NCBI RefSeq assembly: GCF_016583985.1
Contig: NZ_NRSD01000015.1
Location: forward strand, 51,845-115,844
Source of the DNA: Thiocapsa imhoffii
GTDB lineage: Bacteria > Pseudomonadota > Gammaproteobacteria > Chromatiales > Chromatiaceae
Direction: 5' to 3'
Length of the DNA stretch: 64,000 nt
How positions within the stretch are numbered: position 1 is the stretch's first letter; every line of letters begins with the position of its first letter. Under the pieces are notes generated by a model, which was not told the DNA's origin, did no database searches, and saw only the letters and a program-made list of their open reading frames with translations. The position numbers and the translations under genes are program-made. Below, one piece after another: positions 26,958 to 35,191 of the stretch.

Positions 26958-28676
26958 TCACCCTTCCTGCTCGACCGCCGGTGTGGGCGCATCCATTCGT
27001 GCCTGGGGTGACGATGGCGCCGCCGGATCGGCAGGGGCTGAATCAGTGTCCCGCTTGGCTTCGACTGGCTCGGGGCGCGGCGGTGTCGGTGTCGGTGTCG
27101 AGACGGGCTGGGGTGGCGGCGATGGCTCCGCACGCTCAACGGGATCAGGCGCCTCGACCCTCGAGCGAGGGGCTGCCGGAGGCGTGACGACCGCCGCGGC
27201 CGCAGGCGCGGTCTCGGGTGGTGATTGTTGAGCCGCCGCGGCATCGCTGGATGTCGCAGGCAGACTCGCCGGCGCCGCGGGGGTGTTGAGTGGTGCCGGC
27301 CGCTCCGTCACCGCCGGTGGGGCGACAAGGCTTGGGGACTGCGCCCGGCGGTCCGCGGCCCCATCCGTGGGTGACGGGTTCTGATCGCCCTGCGCCGCGT
27401 TGGTGGTGGCGGCGGTGGTGTCGTTGGCGGACCCGGTCGCGCTCGGCACCGCGACCGGTTCGCTCGCCGAGGTGGTTACGGGTAAGTCGGTCCGAGCCGA
27501 GCCCGGGACGTCCGCCGCGATCCCTGCGGTAGCCTCAGGTGCGACACTTGGGGATGCCTCGTCAGCCGCTCGCGTTGGCGCCGCAGCCTGGCTTGAGGAA
27601 TGCTCGCTCGTTGGGTCCGGGGCGGAGATTGGGGTTTGTGCGGCCTGGGATGCGGGAGCGGGTGCGACGATTGCGCCAGACAGTGCCGACTGCCGCGGCG
27701 AGGTGGCCTGAGCTGAGATCGCGGGTGTCGCCGAGGGTGTCGGGGCAGGGTTGTGTGCAATCTGTTCGGCCACCGTTTGCGCCGATCGCCTTGGCGAGGC
27801 GTCGCGGGTCTCTGGTGCAGGCTCGGCACTCGTTTGCTCGGCCTCGCGCGCTTCGGCCGCTGCTTGCTGTTCGGCGAGACGTTGCTGGGCCGCCTCGCGC
27901 GCCGCCCGTTGTGCCGCCGCGACCCGCAGTTGCTCGGCATAATCCCCATAATCGGGTCCGGACCCGACGACCGTGACCTCGGTGCCATTGGCCACGTGCT
28001 GGAAGAGCACGGGTGCGAGCGCATCGGGAAGGCGGATGCAGCCGTGCGATGCCGGCTGCCCAGGGCGCGGAATCGGCCCAGCGTGCAGGCCGATCCCATC
28101 GTAGGTCAGGCGCATGAAGTAGGGCATGTTCGCCCCGACGAAGCGTGCGCCCGAGGGAACTGGATCGCGACCCACCTTCACGTTCGATTTGACGACCTGA
28201 TTGCCTCTGACGAATTTTCCGTAAAGGTTCGAGCGCTTTTCGGCCACCTTTTCCATCACCGTGAAGCGCCCGATCGGCGTCGGATGATTGGGCAAGCCGG
28301 TTGCGATGGTGCTCCAGCCGACCTCCTCGCCGTCGACGAAGAAGCGCGCCTTCTGCGCGTCGGTATCGATGAGGATGCGCGAGAGCGGTCGCCCGTCGCC
28401 TTGCCATTCATAGAGCTTCGAGGGCTTGGCGGATGACGCATCAGCGGCGAGGGCCTCCTCGGTTGCGGACGGCGGCTCCATATCGCCGATGACATCGGCC
28501 TCGTCCATCTCCACTGACGGCTCGGACTGGGTGAGAAAGCGGCTCAAATCGGTCTTGCTGGCCACGCTCGACAACTGTGCGCAGGCGCTCAGCGAGAGCA
28601 CGAGCAGTGTCATGGCAAGGAGGCGCGAATAGCGCAGCAAGAGTCGGGTCGACCCATGTTGATCAGTAAGATTCAT
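26958..28676 (-). CDS. L,D-transpeptidase lipoprotein (YkuD) with long low-complexity tail
   Basis: A 572-residue envelope protein. It starts with a lipoprotein signal whose lipobox LSAC places the lipidated cysteine at residue 32. The YkuD catalytic domain spans roughly 98-240, with H198 (GLHAGPI) and the active-site triad motif H211-G212-C213 in SHGCIRLP. Such enzymes make 3-3 peptidoglycan cross-links or attach lipoproteins. After about residue 240 comes a long Ala/Gln/Arg helix (QRAAREAAQQRLAEQQAAAE) and then over 280 residues rich in Ala, Pro, Ser and Thr, ending PTPAVEQEG; this could span the wall. ATG 28676 gives the best lipoprotein signal; an upstream extension exists. The class V aminotransferase follows with coupled translation. 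The tail length is unusual. Confidence 0.87.
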   Translation of the reverse strand: MNLTDQHGSTRLLLRYSRLLAMTLLVLSLSACAQLSSVASKTDLSRFLTQSEPSVEMDEADVIGDMEPPSATEEALAADASSAKPSKLYEWQGDGRPLSRILIDTDAQKARFFVDGEEVGWSTIATGLPNHPTPIGRFTVMEKVAEKRSNLYGKFVRGNQVVKSNVKVGRDPVPSGARFVGANMPYFMRLTYDGIGLHAGPIPRPGQPASHGCIRLPDALAPVLFQHVANGTEVTVVGSGPDYGDYAEQLRVAAAQRAAREAAQQRLAEQQAAAEAREAEQTSAEPAPETRDASPRRSAQTVAEQIAHNPAPTPSATPAISAQATSPRQSALSGAIVAPAPASQAAQTPISAPDPTSEHSSSQAAAPTRAADEASPSVAPEATAGIAADVPGSARTDLPVTTSASEPVAVPSATGSANDTTAATTNAAQGDQNPSPTDGAADRRAQSPSLVAPPAVTERPAPLNTPAAPASLPATSSDAAAAQQSPPETAPAAAAVVTPPAAPRSRVEAPDPVERAEPSPPPQPVSTPTPTPPRPEPVEAKRDTDSAPADPAAPSSPQARMDAPTPAVEQEG

Positions 28677-28998
28677 AGCGACTCGGATTCGTTGATGGTC
28701 AGCAGCGCCGTCGTGAGGCGACGCACGAGGAGGTCTGCACTGGCTGTTAAGAATAACTCGACTGGGACGAGAGGGCACCCCCATCAACTTTTTTTATTGA
28801 TTTTTCTGCGATTGCACAAACTGTTTGGGTCGGACGATCGCCTGGGCGCATTCCCGAATCGCATCCTGAAGGACTGGCACGACGATGCGCGAATCCGCCC
28901 CGAAGCCGTGGAAACATTGAATCGAGTCACCTCATTGCGATGGACCGAGAATCCACGAACCGGCGCCTCGAGTTGAAATCTCTCATCAGGAGTCTTGC
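28677..28998. other. divergent intergenic region between the transpeptidase and opgH
   Basis: A 322-base spacer between divergent genes. Its middle (about 28785-28830) is clearly AT-rich for this genome, with a T7 run and TTATTGATTTTT, and is the likely promoter zone for one or both genes. I could not fix -35/-10 boxes with confidence. No gene or RNA was recognised. Confidence 0.5.
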
Positions 28999-30861
28999 AT
29001 GTTGACAGATGGTCGCCTTGATCGTTCTTCACCGGAGCGCGGGGTGTCGTCCGAGGTGCTGACACAGATCCCCAGCCCATCGCAGATGCGCTGGCGTCGT
29101 CTCGTCTTCGCATCCCTGGTCTGCGGCACGGTCGCGGCAGCCATCTTCTTGATGGTGGCGACGCTCTCGATAGGCGGTTTCGATACGCTGGATCTGATCC
29201 TGGCCGTCTGTTTCGCGATCACCCTACCCTGGACGGTGATTGGTTTCTGGAACGCGGTGTTCGGACTGACAATGCTCTCCCGACACCGGGACGCGGCGCG
29301 CGCCGTCTGCCCGCTCGAGGCTGATCCACCCACGGCGCTGCGACAGACCACGGCGCTGCTCAGTTGCTTGCGCAACGAGGACGCTCAGCGCGTGATGAAG
29401 CAACTCGATGTGATGATTCAGGGGCTGGTCGAAGCCGGACAGGCCGAGCGCTTTGCCGTCTTCGTTCTCAGTGACTCCTCCTGGAGTGAGTGCATTGAAG
29501 CAGAAGAGCGGATGGTGCAACAGTTACGTGACCGCTGGGCGGGTCGGATGCGCATCCATTATCGACGTCGCCCCGACAACCCAGGCTACAAGGCGGGCAA
29601 CATCCAGGACTTCATGTCGCGATGGGGCGACCGATTCGATTACGCGGTGGTCCTAGACGCCGATAGCCTGATGTCCACGGATCATATCCTGCGCATGGTT
29701 GGCATGATGCAGCGCAATCCCCGTCTGGGCATCCTGCAGAGCCTGATCGTAGGTTTGCCCACGACCAGTGCCTTCGCGCGGATTTTTCAGTTCGGAATGC
29801 GACTGGGGATGCGCTCCTACTCGATCGGTAGCGCTTGGTGGCAAGGCGACAGCGGTCCCTACTGGGGCCACAATGCCATCCTGCGCATCGCGCCCTTCCG
29901 CGCGCATTGTCAGCTCGCGCCATTATCCGGGCGCGCACCGCTTGGGGGCTGGATCCTGAGTCACGATCAGGTCGAGGCGGTGCTCATGCGTCGTGCGGGC
30001 TACGAAGTGCGGGTGCTGCCCGCGGAGAGTGGCAGTTGGGAGGAGAACCCACCGACCCTGATCGAATTCATCCGGCGCGATCTGCGCTGGTGCCAAGGCA
30101 ACATGCAATACCTGCGTCTGTTGGGCCTACCTGGTGTGCATCGGATCGGTCGTGTTCAGTTGATGCTGGCGATCCTGATGTTCATCGGCTCTCCGGCATG
30201 GGTTGCGTTTATGACCCTCGCGGCGCTCCAGATTGGCCGTGGCGTTGAGTCGGGACCACTGTTCGATCCAACCCTGGGGTGGCTGCTGTTTGTCTTCGTT
30301 ATGACCATGGTGTTCGCGCCGAAACTCGCAACGCTCACGGCCGCGTTGCGTTCGCGAGCGGCGCGGGCACAATTCGGGGGTGGCCCCCGTCTCGTCCTGG
30401 GGACTCTTGGTGAGATTCTCTTCTCGACCCTGCTGGCGCCCATCATGGCGCTTGCACACACTCTATTTCTCGGTGGCCTCGTGGCGGGGCGCGCCATTGT
30501 TTGGTCCCCGCAACGACGCGACCCCCATCGACTCGGTTTCTGGCAAGCGTTGCACCGCCTCTGGCCGCAGACGCTGTTTGGTCTGGTCGCCTTATTCTGG
30601 CTGCTGTCGACCACGTCACTCGCAGTGCTGTTCGTCTCCCCCTTTGTCGCTGGTGCTCTGCTGGCCGTCCCGATCGCCTTGCTGACCGCATGGCCGAGCC
30701 TTGGTCTCTGGTTGGCCCAGGTCGGGGCCTGGCGCATCCCCGAGGAATACGATCCACCACCAATGATTCGCCAGCTCGAGCTGCCCGCCGTGCGACCCAG
30801 TCGGGAGACGCCGGCGCGGGTCTCCGATGAGATCGCGCTCGATACCCTCGGGCAGGACTGA
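28999..30861 (+). CDS. opgH: osmoregulated periplasmic glucan glucosyltransferase OpgH (MdoH)
   Basis: OpgH is the inner-membrane GT2 enzyme that polymerises glucose from UDP-glucose into osmoregulated periplasmic glucans. The 620-residue protein has two N-terminal membrane helices, then the GT2 signature residues: VLSDSS, VLDADSLM, SHDQVEA and the RDLRWCQGN (QxxRW-like) segment, followed by several membrane helices. It is shorter than the 847-residue E. coli enzyme, mainly at the N-terminus. ATG 28999 has CAGGAG six bases upstream. OpgG, usually encoded beside it, is absent from the window. The FkbM-type gene follows after 15 bases, so the two may share a transcript. Confidence 0.93.
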   Translation: MLTDGRLDRSSPERGVSSEVLTQIPSPSQMRWRRLVFASLVCGTVAAAIFLMVATLSIGGFDTLDLILAVCFAITLPWTVIGFWNAVFGLTMLSRHRDAARAVCPLEADPPTALRQTTALLSCLRNEDAQRVMKQLDVMIQGLVEAGQAERFAVFVLSDSSWSECIEAEERMVQQLRDRWAGRMRIHYRRRPDNPGYKAGNIQDFMSRWGDRFDYAVVLDADSLMSTDHILRMVGMMQRNPRLGILQSLIVGLPTTSAFARIFQFGMRLGMRSYSIGSAWWQGDSGPYWGHNAILRIAPFRAHCQLAPLSGRAPLGGWILSHDQVEAVLMRRAGYEVRVLPAESGSWEENPPTLIEFIRRDLRWCQGNMQYLRLLGLPGVHRIGRVQLMLAILMFIGSPAWVAFMTLAALQIGRGVESGPLFDPTLGWLLFVFVMTMVFAPKLATLTAALRSRAARAQFGGGPRLVLGTLGEILFSTLLAPIMALAHTLFLGGLVAGRAIVWSPQRRDPHRLGFWQALHRLWPQTLFGLVALFWLLSTTSLAVLFVSPFVAGALLAVPIALLTAWPSLGLWLAQVGAWRIPEEYDPPPMIRQLELPAVRPSRETPARVSDEIALDTLGQD

Positions 30862-30876
30862 GCGCGGTCGCGTCTC

Positions 30877-31716
30877 ATGCCGATCCTGATCCCCGAACCC
30901 CGAGACGTCGATCCTCCCAAACCCGGACCCGATGGGCGGTGGGCGGGGCTGCGCACGGCGCGCGGTGTGCTGCGTTCCTTATGGATCTACTATGGCCACC
31001 GCCGCCGCGCGCGCATGGATCGCTTCTATCGATCTTTTCTCGGACCGGGTGACTTGGCGTTCGACATCGGCAGTCATGTCGGCGATCGCATCGGCTCCTT
31101 TCGGCGTCTCGGCGCACGCGTCCTGGCGCTCGAACCTCAGCCCGCACTCGCCCGCACCCTGCGTTGGCTCTATGGCCGCGATCCCTTGGTGCGCATCGAG
31201 GTCGCGGCGGTCGGGCGCGTCTCGGGTGAGGCCATCCTGCACCTCAATCGCACCAATCCCACGGTGAGCACGCTCTCGGCCTCCTTCATCGCCGCCGCGC
31301 AGGGTAAGCCCGGCTGGCAGGGTCAGTCCTGGGATGATCGTTTGCGGGTGCGGCAAGTCACGCTCGACGACCTGATCGCGGGCCATGGCCTGCCACGCTT
31401 CATCAAGATCGATGTGGAAGGGTTCGAGGCCGAAGTACTGGGCGGTCTGAGTCAACCTCCGGCAGCGCTCTCGTTCGAATTCACGACGATCCAAAAAGAG
31501 GTCGCGCGGGCCTGCTTGGACGCATGTGACCGACTCGGTTTCACATCCTTCAACGCCGTGTTGGGGGAAGACCACCGGTTCGTGCTGACCTCCTGGGTCG
31601 ATGCCCACACCATCGGTCAATGGCTCACCGCCCTGCCGCCAGCCGCGAATTCCGGTGACATCTACGCGCGGGCCCCGCGGAGCGCCTCCGCAACCCAGGG
31701 ACAGGAGGCGTCATGA
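30877..31716 (+). CDS. FkbM-family SAM-dependent methyltransferase
   Basis: A 279-residue methyltransferase. The SAM-binding motif is LAFDIGSHVGDRIGSF, and the FkbM hallmark KIDVEGFEAEVLGGL is present; members usually methylate hydroxyl groups of sugars or polyketides. The N-terminal 30 residues are proline-rich. The start ATG 30877 has no strong ribosome-binding site but follows opgH by only 15 bases. Its stop codon overlaps the start of the next gene by four bases (ATGA, 31713-31716), so the two are translationally coupled. It is the first gene of a run of tightly packed enzymes to 35129. Methyl acceptor unknown. Confidence 0.87.
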   Translation: MPILIPEPRDVDPPKPGPDGRWAGLRTARGVLRSLWIYYGHRRRARMDRFYRSFLGPGDLAFDIGSHVGDRIGSFRRLGARVLALEPQPALARTLRWLYGRDPLVRIEVAAVGRVSGEAILHLNRTNPTVSTLSASFIAAAQGKPGWQGQSWDDRLRVRQVTLDDLIAGHGLPRFIKIDVEGFEAEVLGGLSQPPAALSFEFTTIQKEVARACLDACDRLGFTSFNAVLGEDHRFVLTSWVDAHTIGQWLTALPPAANSGDIYARAPRSASATQGQEAS

Positions 31717-32738
31717 GCGCTCACGAGATACTCGGCTCTGCCGATCGCCCGCTCCCGCGGTCGCTGAGCAGGGCGCGTGCCTATTGGGTCACCGGTCCGC
31801 TGCAGGGTGAACTGCGCACCGAGGACTTGGCCCCGCCGGGGCCGGATGAGGTGCTGGTGCGCACGCTCTTCAGCGGTATCAGCCGGGGCACCGAGGCCCT
31901 GATCCTCAGTGGCCAGGTGCCCCCGGGCGAGTACCAATCGATGCGCGCCCCGTTCCAAGCGGGGGAGTTCCCCTGGCCGGTCAAGTATGGCTATTGCAAC
32001 GTGGGGCGGGTCGAGATCGGCCCGCCCGACTGGCTCGGCCAGACGGTCTTTTGTCTCTACCCCCATCAAACCCGCTATTGCGTCCCCACCAGTGCCTTGC
32101 ACCGCATCCCGGAACAGGTGCCGCCGGGGCGCGCGGTGCTGGCGGCCAATCTGGAGACCGCGCTCAATGGGCTCTGGGATGCCGCGCCCCGGCTGGGCGA
32201 TCGCATCGCGGTGATTGGCGCCGGCACCCTGGGGGTGTTGAGCGCCTGGTTGGCATCGCGGATTCCGGGGTGTCAGGTCGAGTTGATCGATCTCAACCCA
32301 GGTCGCGCCGAGATCGCCGAACGCTTGGGGCTGGCCTTCGCCACACCCGAGCAGGCCACCGCGGAGGCGGATCTTGTGATCCATGCCAGCGGCAACCCGG
32401 CCGGTCTGGATTTGGCGATCACCTTGGCCGCCTTCGAGGCGACCATTCTGGAACTGAGTTGGTTTGGCACGATGCCAGCGACCCTGGCCCTGGGTGGCGC
32501 ATTCCATGGTCGCCGCCTCACGATTCGATCCTCGCAAGTCGGTCAGATCGCGACCACCCAGCGTGCCCGCTGGGATCACCGCCGACGTCTCGCCTTGGCG
32601 TTGCGGTTATTAGACGATGACCGTCTGGAGCACCTGATCAGCGGCGAGGATCACTTCGATGACTTACCCGGTGTATATCCCCGACTCGTGCACGCGCGTG
32701 GCGAAACCCTGATGCACCGCATTCGCTACGACCCATGA
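31713..32738 (+). CDS. zinc-less MDR-family dehydrogenase (BchC-like)
   Basis: A 341-residue medium-chain dehydrogenase/reductase. The Rossmann motif is RIAVIGAGTLGVLSAWLA, then VELIDLNPGRAEIAERLGL. The usual catalytic-zinc ligands are not there: the CGSD cysteine position reads FSGISRGTE and the GHE position reads YGYCNVGRVE. The four-cysteine structural zinc lobe is also missing. The same substitutions occur in BchC, the bacteriochlorophyll dehydrogenase, but no photosynthesis genes are nearby and gene context points elsewhere, so BchC itself is unlikely. It would use NAD(P) to oxidise an alcohol or reduce a carbonyl on an unknown substrate. It overlaps the FkbM gene and precedes the T-fold gene by 54 bases. 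Confidence 0.85.
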   Translation: MSAHEILGSADRPLPRSLSRARAYWVTGPLQGELRTEDLAPPGPDEVLVRTLFSGISRGTEALILSGQVPPGEYQSMRAPFQAGEFPWPVKYGYCNVGRVEIGPPDWLGQTVFCLYPHQTRYCVPTSALHRIPEQVPPGRAVLAANLETALNGLWDAAPRLGDRIAVIGAGTLGVLSAWLASRIPGCQVELIDLNPGRAEIAERLGLAFATPEQATAEADLVIHASGNPAGLDLAITLAAFEATILELSWFGTMPATLALGGAFHGRRLTIRSSQVGQIATTQRARWDHRRRLALALRLLDDDRLEHLISGEDHFDDLPGVYPRLVHARGETLMHRIRYDP

Positions 32739-32792
32739 TGCGAGGCGCCCCGACTGGCTTCATTGCCCCAGCCCCTGCTTGAGGACTCACCC

Positions 32793-33203
32793 ATGTTCAG
32801 TGTCTCCGTTCGCGATCACATCATGATTGCCCATAGCTTCCGCGGCGCGGTCTTTGGCCCGGCGCAGCGGTTGCATGGAGCCACCTATGTCGTGGATGTT
32901 GAGTTTCGTCGGTCGACACTCGACGAGGACGGTCTCGTCGTCGACATCGGTCTTGCGAGTCAAACCCTGCGCTCCGTGCTCGCTGAGTTCGATTATCAGA
33001 ATCTCGACGAAGTCCCGGCGTTCGCGGGTCAGAACACCACCACGGAATTCCTAGCGCGGGCGATCTTCGAGCGCGTCGTGGCTCAGATCGCCGCCGGCGC
33101 GCTCGGTCCCGGCGCCCATGAGCTCGCGTCCTTGCGGGTCTGTTTGAGCGAGTCCCATGTGGCCTGGGCGGCCTATGACGCGGCACTCCCGTCACGCCCT
33201 TGA
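32793..33203 (+). CDS. QueD/6-pyruvoyl-tetrahydropterin synthase homologue lacking catalytic residues
   Basis: A 136-residue T-fold protein that aligns by eye with QueD along its whole length. Kept residues: H14 (IMIAHSFRG), H28 (RLHG), D67 and E120 (LSESH). Changed residues: the second histidine of the HGH zinc motif is A30, the catalytic cysteine position is A24, and the catalytic DH pair is D67-Y68. QueD makes 6-carboxytetrahydropterin from dihydroneopterin triphosphate; this protein is unlikely to do so. H122 or other residues may restore metal binding. ATG 32793 has GAGGA seven bases upstream; the 10-codon TTG extension was rejected. It is followed two bases later by the glycosyltransferase gene. 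I infer a related but different pterin- or purine-like substrate. Confidence 0.85.
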   Translation: MFSVSVRDHIMIAHSFRGAVFGPAQRLHGATYVVDVEFRRSTLDEDGLVVDIGLASQTLRSVLAEFDYQNLDEVPAFAGQNTTTEFLARAIFERVVAQIAAGALGPGAHELASLRVCLSESHVAWAAYDAALPSRP

Positions 33204-33205
33204 CG

Positions 33206-34270
33206 ATGCCCGCGCGGTCGCGACTCTGGTTCCTATACCCAGGGGATCTCGCCACCCCCACGGGTGGCTACGGGTACAATCGGCGCATGATCGAGGGTCT
33301 GCGCGGTCTCGATTGGTCGGTCCACTGCCGCGCACTCGATGCCAGCTTCCCCCAACCCTCGGACATGGCCTTGGCCGCGACCGAGCAGGTGCTCGCAACC
33401 CTTCCCGACGGGGCACTGGTGGTGATTGACGGGCTCGCGTATGGCGCCATGGCCACGGTCGTCGCCGCTCATCGCCAGCGCGTGCGCCTGATCGCGCTCG
33501 TCCATCATCCCCTGGCTTGTGAGACCGGGTTGGACGGCGCGCACGCCGCTCTGCTGCGCCATGAGGAGGCGTGCGCGCTCGGCCATGCCCGCGGAGTGGT
33601 AACGACCAGCCCGGCCACGGGGCGCCTGCTGATCGAGGACTATGGCGTCCCCGAGCGACAGCTCGCGATCGTCGAACCCGGGGTCGATCCCGCGCCGCGC
33701 GCGCTGGGTTCCGACGGCCCTGGGCTCGCTCTGCTCTGTGTCGCCGCGCTGGTCCCGCGCAAGGGTCACGATCTCCTGCTACGGGCCTTGGCGCCACTGC
33801 TTGACCGGCCCTGGTCGCTGACCTGTGTTGGAAGCGGTGATCGTGATCCCGACTGGACGGCCTCCTTGAGCCGGATGACCGATGACCTGGGGCTGCGTCA
33901 GCGCGTCCGCTTCACCGGAGCCATCACGGATGCCGCGCTCGCGCAAACCTATCATCAGTCCGACCTCGTGGTTCTTCCAACCCGCATGGAGGGTTATGGC
34001 ATGGTCCTCACAGAGGCCCTGGCCCGCGCGCTCCCCGTCGTGAGCACCCAGGTTGGCCCCATCGCGGAGATCGTTCCCCCCACGGCGGGCTGTTTGGTCC
34101 CACCGAACGACCCGGACGCGCTGCGGGACGTCTTCAGGCAACTCATGGATGAACCCGGATTGCGGGACCGGTTGGCGGTCGGTGCTCGGGTGGAGCGGGC
34201 GCGACTGCGGTCCTGGCCGCTGGCCGCCGAGTCCTTCGCAGCTGCCCTGCAGGCCCTCGCGCATGGGTGA
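33206..34270 (+). CDS. GT4-family glycosyltransferase
   Basis: A 354-residue GT-B glycosyltransferase. The C-terminal half has the family 4 landmarks: CVAALVPRKGHDLLLRAL, VGSGDRDPDW, and the donor-binding EGYGMVLTEALARALPVVST (E-x7-E). The N-terminus begins FLYPGDLATPTGGYGYNRRM, typical of a nucleotide-sugar enzyme acting on small or lipid-linked acceptors. It has no membrane helix. ATG 33206 lies two bases after the T-fold gene's stop (TGA 33201-33203), and its own end overlaps the next methyltransferase start by eight bases, so the four enzymes are read as a unit. Sugar donor and acceptor are unknown; context suggests a small heterocyclic acceptor. Confidence 0.88.
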   Translation: MPARSRLWFLYPGDLATPTGGYGYNRRMIEGLRGLDWSVHCRALDASFPQPSDMALAATEQVLATLPDGALVVIDGLAYGAMATVVAAHRQRVRLIALVHHPLACETGLDGAHAALLRHEEACALGHARGVVTTSPATGRLLIEDYGVPERQLAIVEPGVDPAPRALGSDGPGLALLCVAALVPRKGHDLLLRALAPLLDRPWSLTCVGSGDRDPDWTASLSRMTDDLGLRQRVRFTGAITDAALAQTYHQSDLVVLPTRMEGYGMVLTEALARALPVVSTQVGPIAEIVPPTAGCLVPPNDPDALRDVFRQLMDEPGLRDRLAVGARVERARLRSWPLAAESFAAALQALAHG

Positions 34271-35129
34271 GTTCAGCGCCGCCTGGCTTGCGTTGCGTGC
34301 CGCGGCGGATCAACGGTCCCGGGCCACGGATCTCATTGCGCCCCTGCGTGACCTGTGTGCGCGCCAGGCTACGATTCGTGTCTTGGATCTGGGCTGTGGC
34401 ACAGGGGCCAACATGCGCGTGTTGGCCCCTGTGCTCGGTGGCGTCCAAGCCTGGCGCGGGGTCGATGCGGACCGCTCGCTCTTGGCCTGTTGCGACCTGG
34501 AGACTCGTCGCTGGGCCGCGGCCATGGGCTACCACTGGGATCCTGTTCGCCGCTGTGCGCGGGGCCAGACACCGCCGTTCGAATGCGCGCTGCGCACCCA
34601 TGCGGCTGATTTGACCGCGGGACCCGATGTTCTGCCGCTTGCGCACAGCGACCTCGTCACCGCCTCCGCATTGCTCGATCTGGTGTCGGAGGCGTGGCTC
34701 TCGCGGCTCGTCAGCGCCTGCGCACAACGAGGACTCCCGATGTTGTTCGTGCTTACCTATGACGGTCGCATCACCTTTGATCCCGTCGATGAGTTGGATC
34801 ACACCCTGGTCGAACTCGTCAATCAACATCAGGGGCGCGATAAGGGCTTTGGCCCGGCGCTCGGCCCTGCTGCCGTGGGCCGACTCGAGGCACTTGCGAA
34901 CCGCTTCGGTTACCAGGTCCAGGCGCGGCGCAGCGATTGGCAACTCGGAGCAGGGGATGCGCCCTTGCAGCGTGCCTTGATCCAGGGCTGGTACCAGGCC
35001 GCATGCGAGCAGAACCCGGCCGCGGCACCCGCGCTCCAGGCCTGGTGCTCGGCTCGCGAGGAGGCCATCGCGCAAGGACGTTTAGGCATCCTGGTGGGAC
35101 ATCGCGACCAACTCCTGATGCCACTCTGA
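34263..35129 (+). CDS. SAM-dependent methyltransferase
   Basis: A 288-residue class I methyltransferase. SAM motif I is RVLDLGCGTGANMRVLAPVLG, motif II includes GVDADRSLLACCD, and LPLAHSDLVTASALLDLVS corresponds to motif IV with its post-strand helix. The rest is not diagnostic of a subfamily, but the protein is larger than minimal methyltransferases. The ATG at 34263 lies inside the last codons of the glycosyltransferase (eight-base overlap). A perfect 15-bp inverted repeat (34399-34434) falls in the region encoding motif I. It is the last gene in the run; the RibD-type gene converges from the right with a 62-base gap. Substrate unknown. Confidence 0.83.
   Translation: MGEFSAAWLALRAAADQRSRATDLIAPLRDLCARQATIRVLDLGCGTGANMRVLAPVLGGVQAWRGVDADRSLLACCDLETRRWAAAMGYHWDPVRRCARGQTPPFECALRTHAADLTAGPDVLPLAHSDLVTASALLDLVSEAWLSRLVSACAQRGLPMLFVLTYDGRITFDPVDELDHTLVELVNQHQGRDKGFGPALGPAAVGRLEALANRFGYQVQARRSDWQLGAGDAPLQRALIQGWYQAACEQNPAAAPALQAWCSAREEAIAQGRLGILVGHRDQLLMPL
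34399..34434. repeat. perfect 15-bp inverted repeat inside a coding sequence
   Basis: GCACAGGGGCCAACA (34399-34413) is the exact reverse complement of TGTTGGCCCCTGTGC (34420-34434), with the six-base loop TGCGCG. It would form a very stable hairpin in the message of the methyltransferase, across codons for its SAM motif. Confidence 0.85.
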
Positions 35130-35191
35130 ATCCTCCCCCACGCCGGATCACCGTGCCCGGGGGCACTGGTGCACCCGCGCACTGGGCACTG

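Noticed and set aside
28791..28815. T-rich run with ATCAA/TTGAT arms as a terminator
   Set aside because: It lies between the starts of two divergent genes, where a terminator would make no sense; the AT-rich tract more likely belongs to the promoters.
31713..32738. Calling the MDR gene bchC
   Set aside because: Shared loss of zinc motifs is not enough; operon neighbours are glycosyl- and methyltransferases with a T-fold protein, not bacteriochlorophyll genes.
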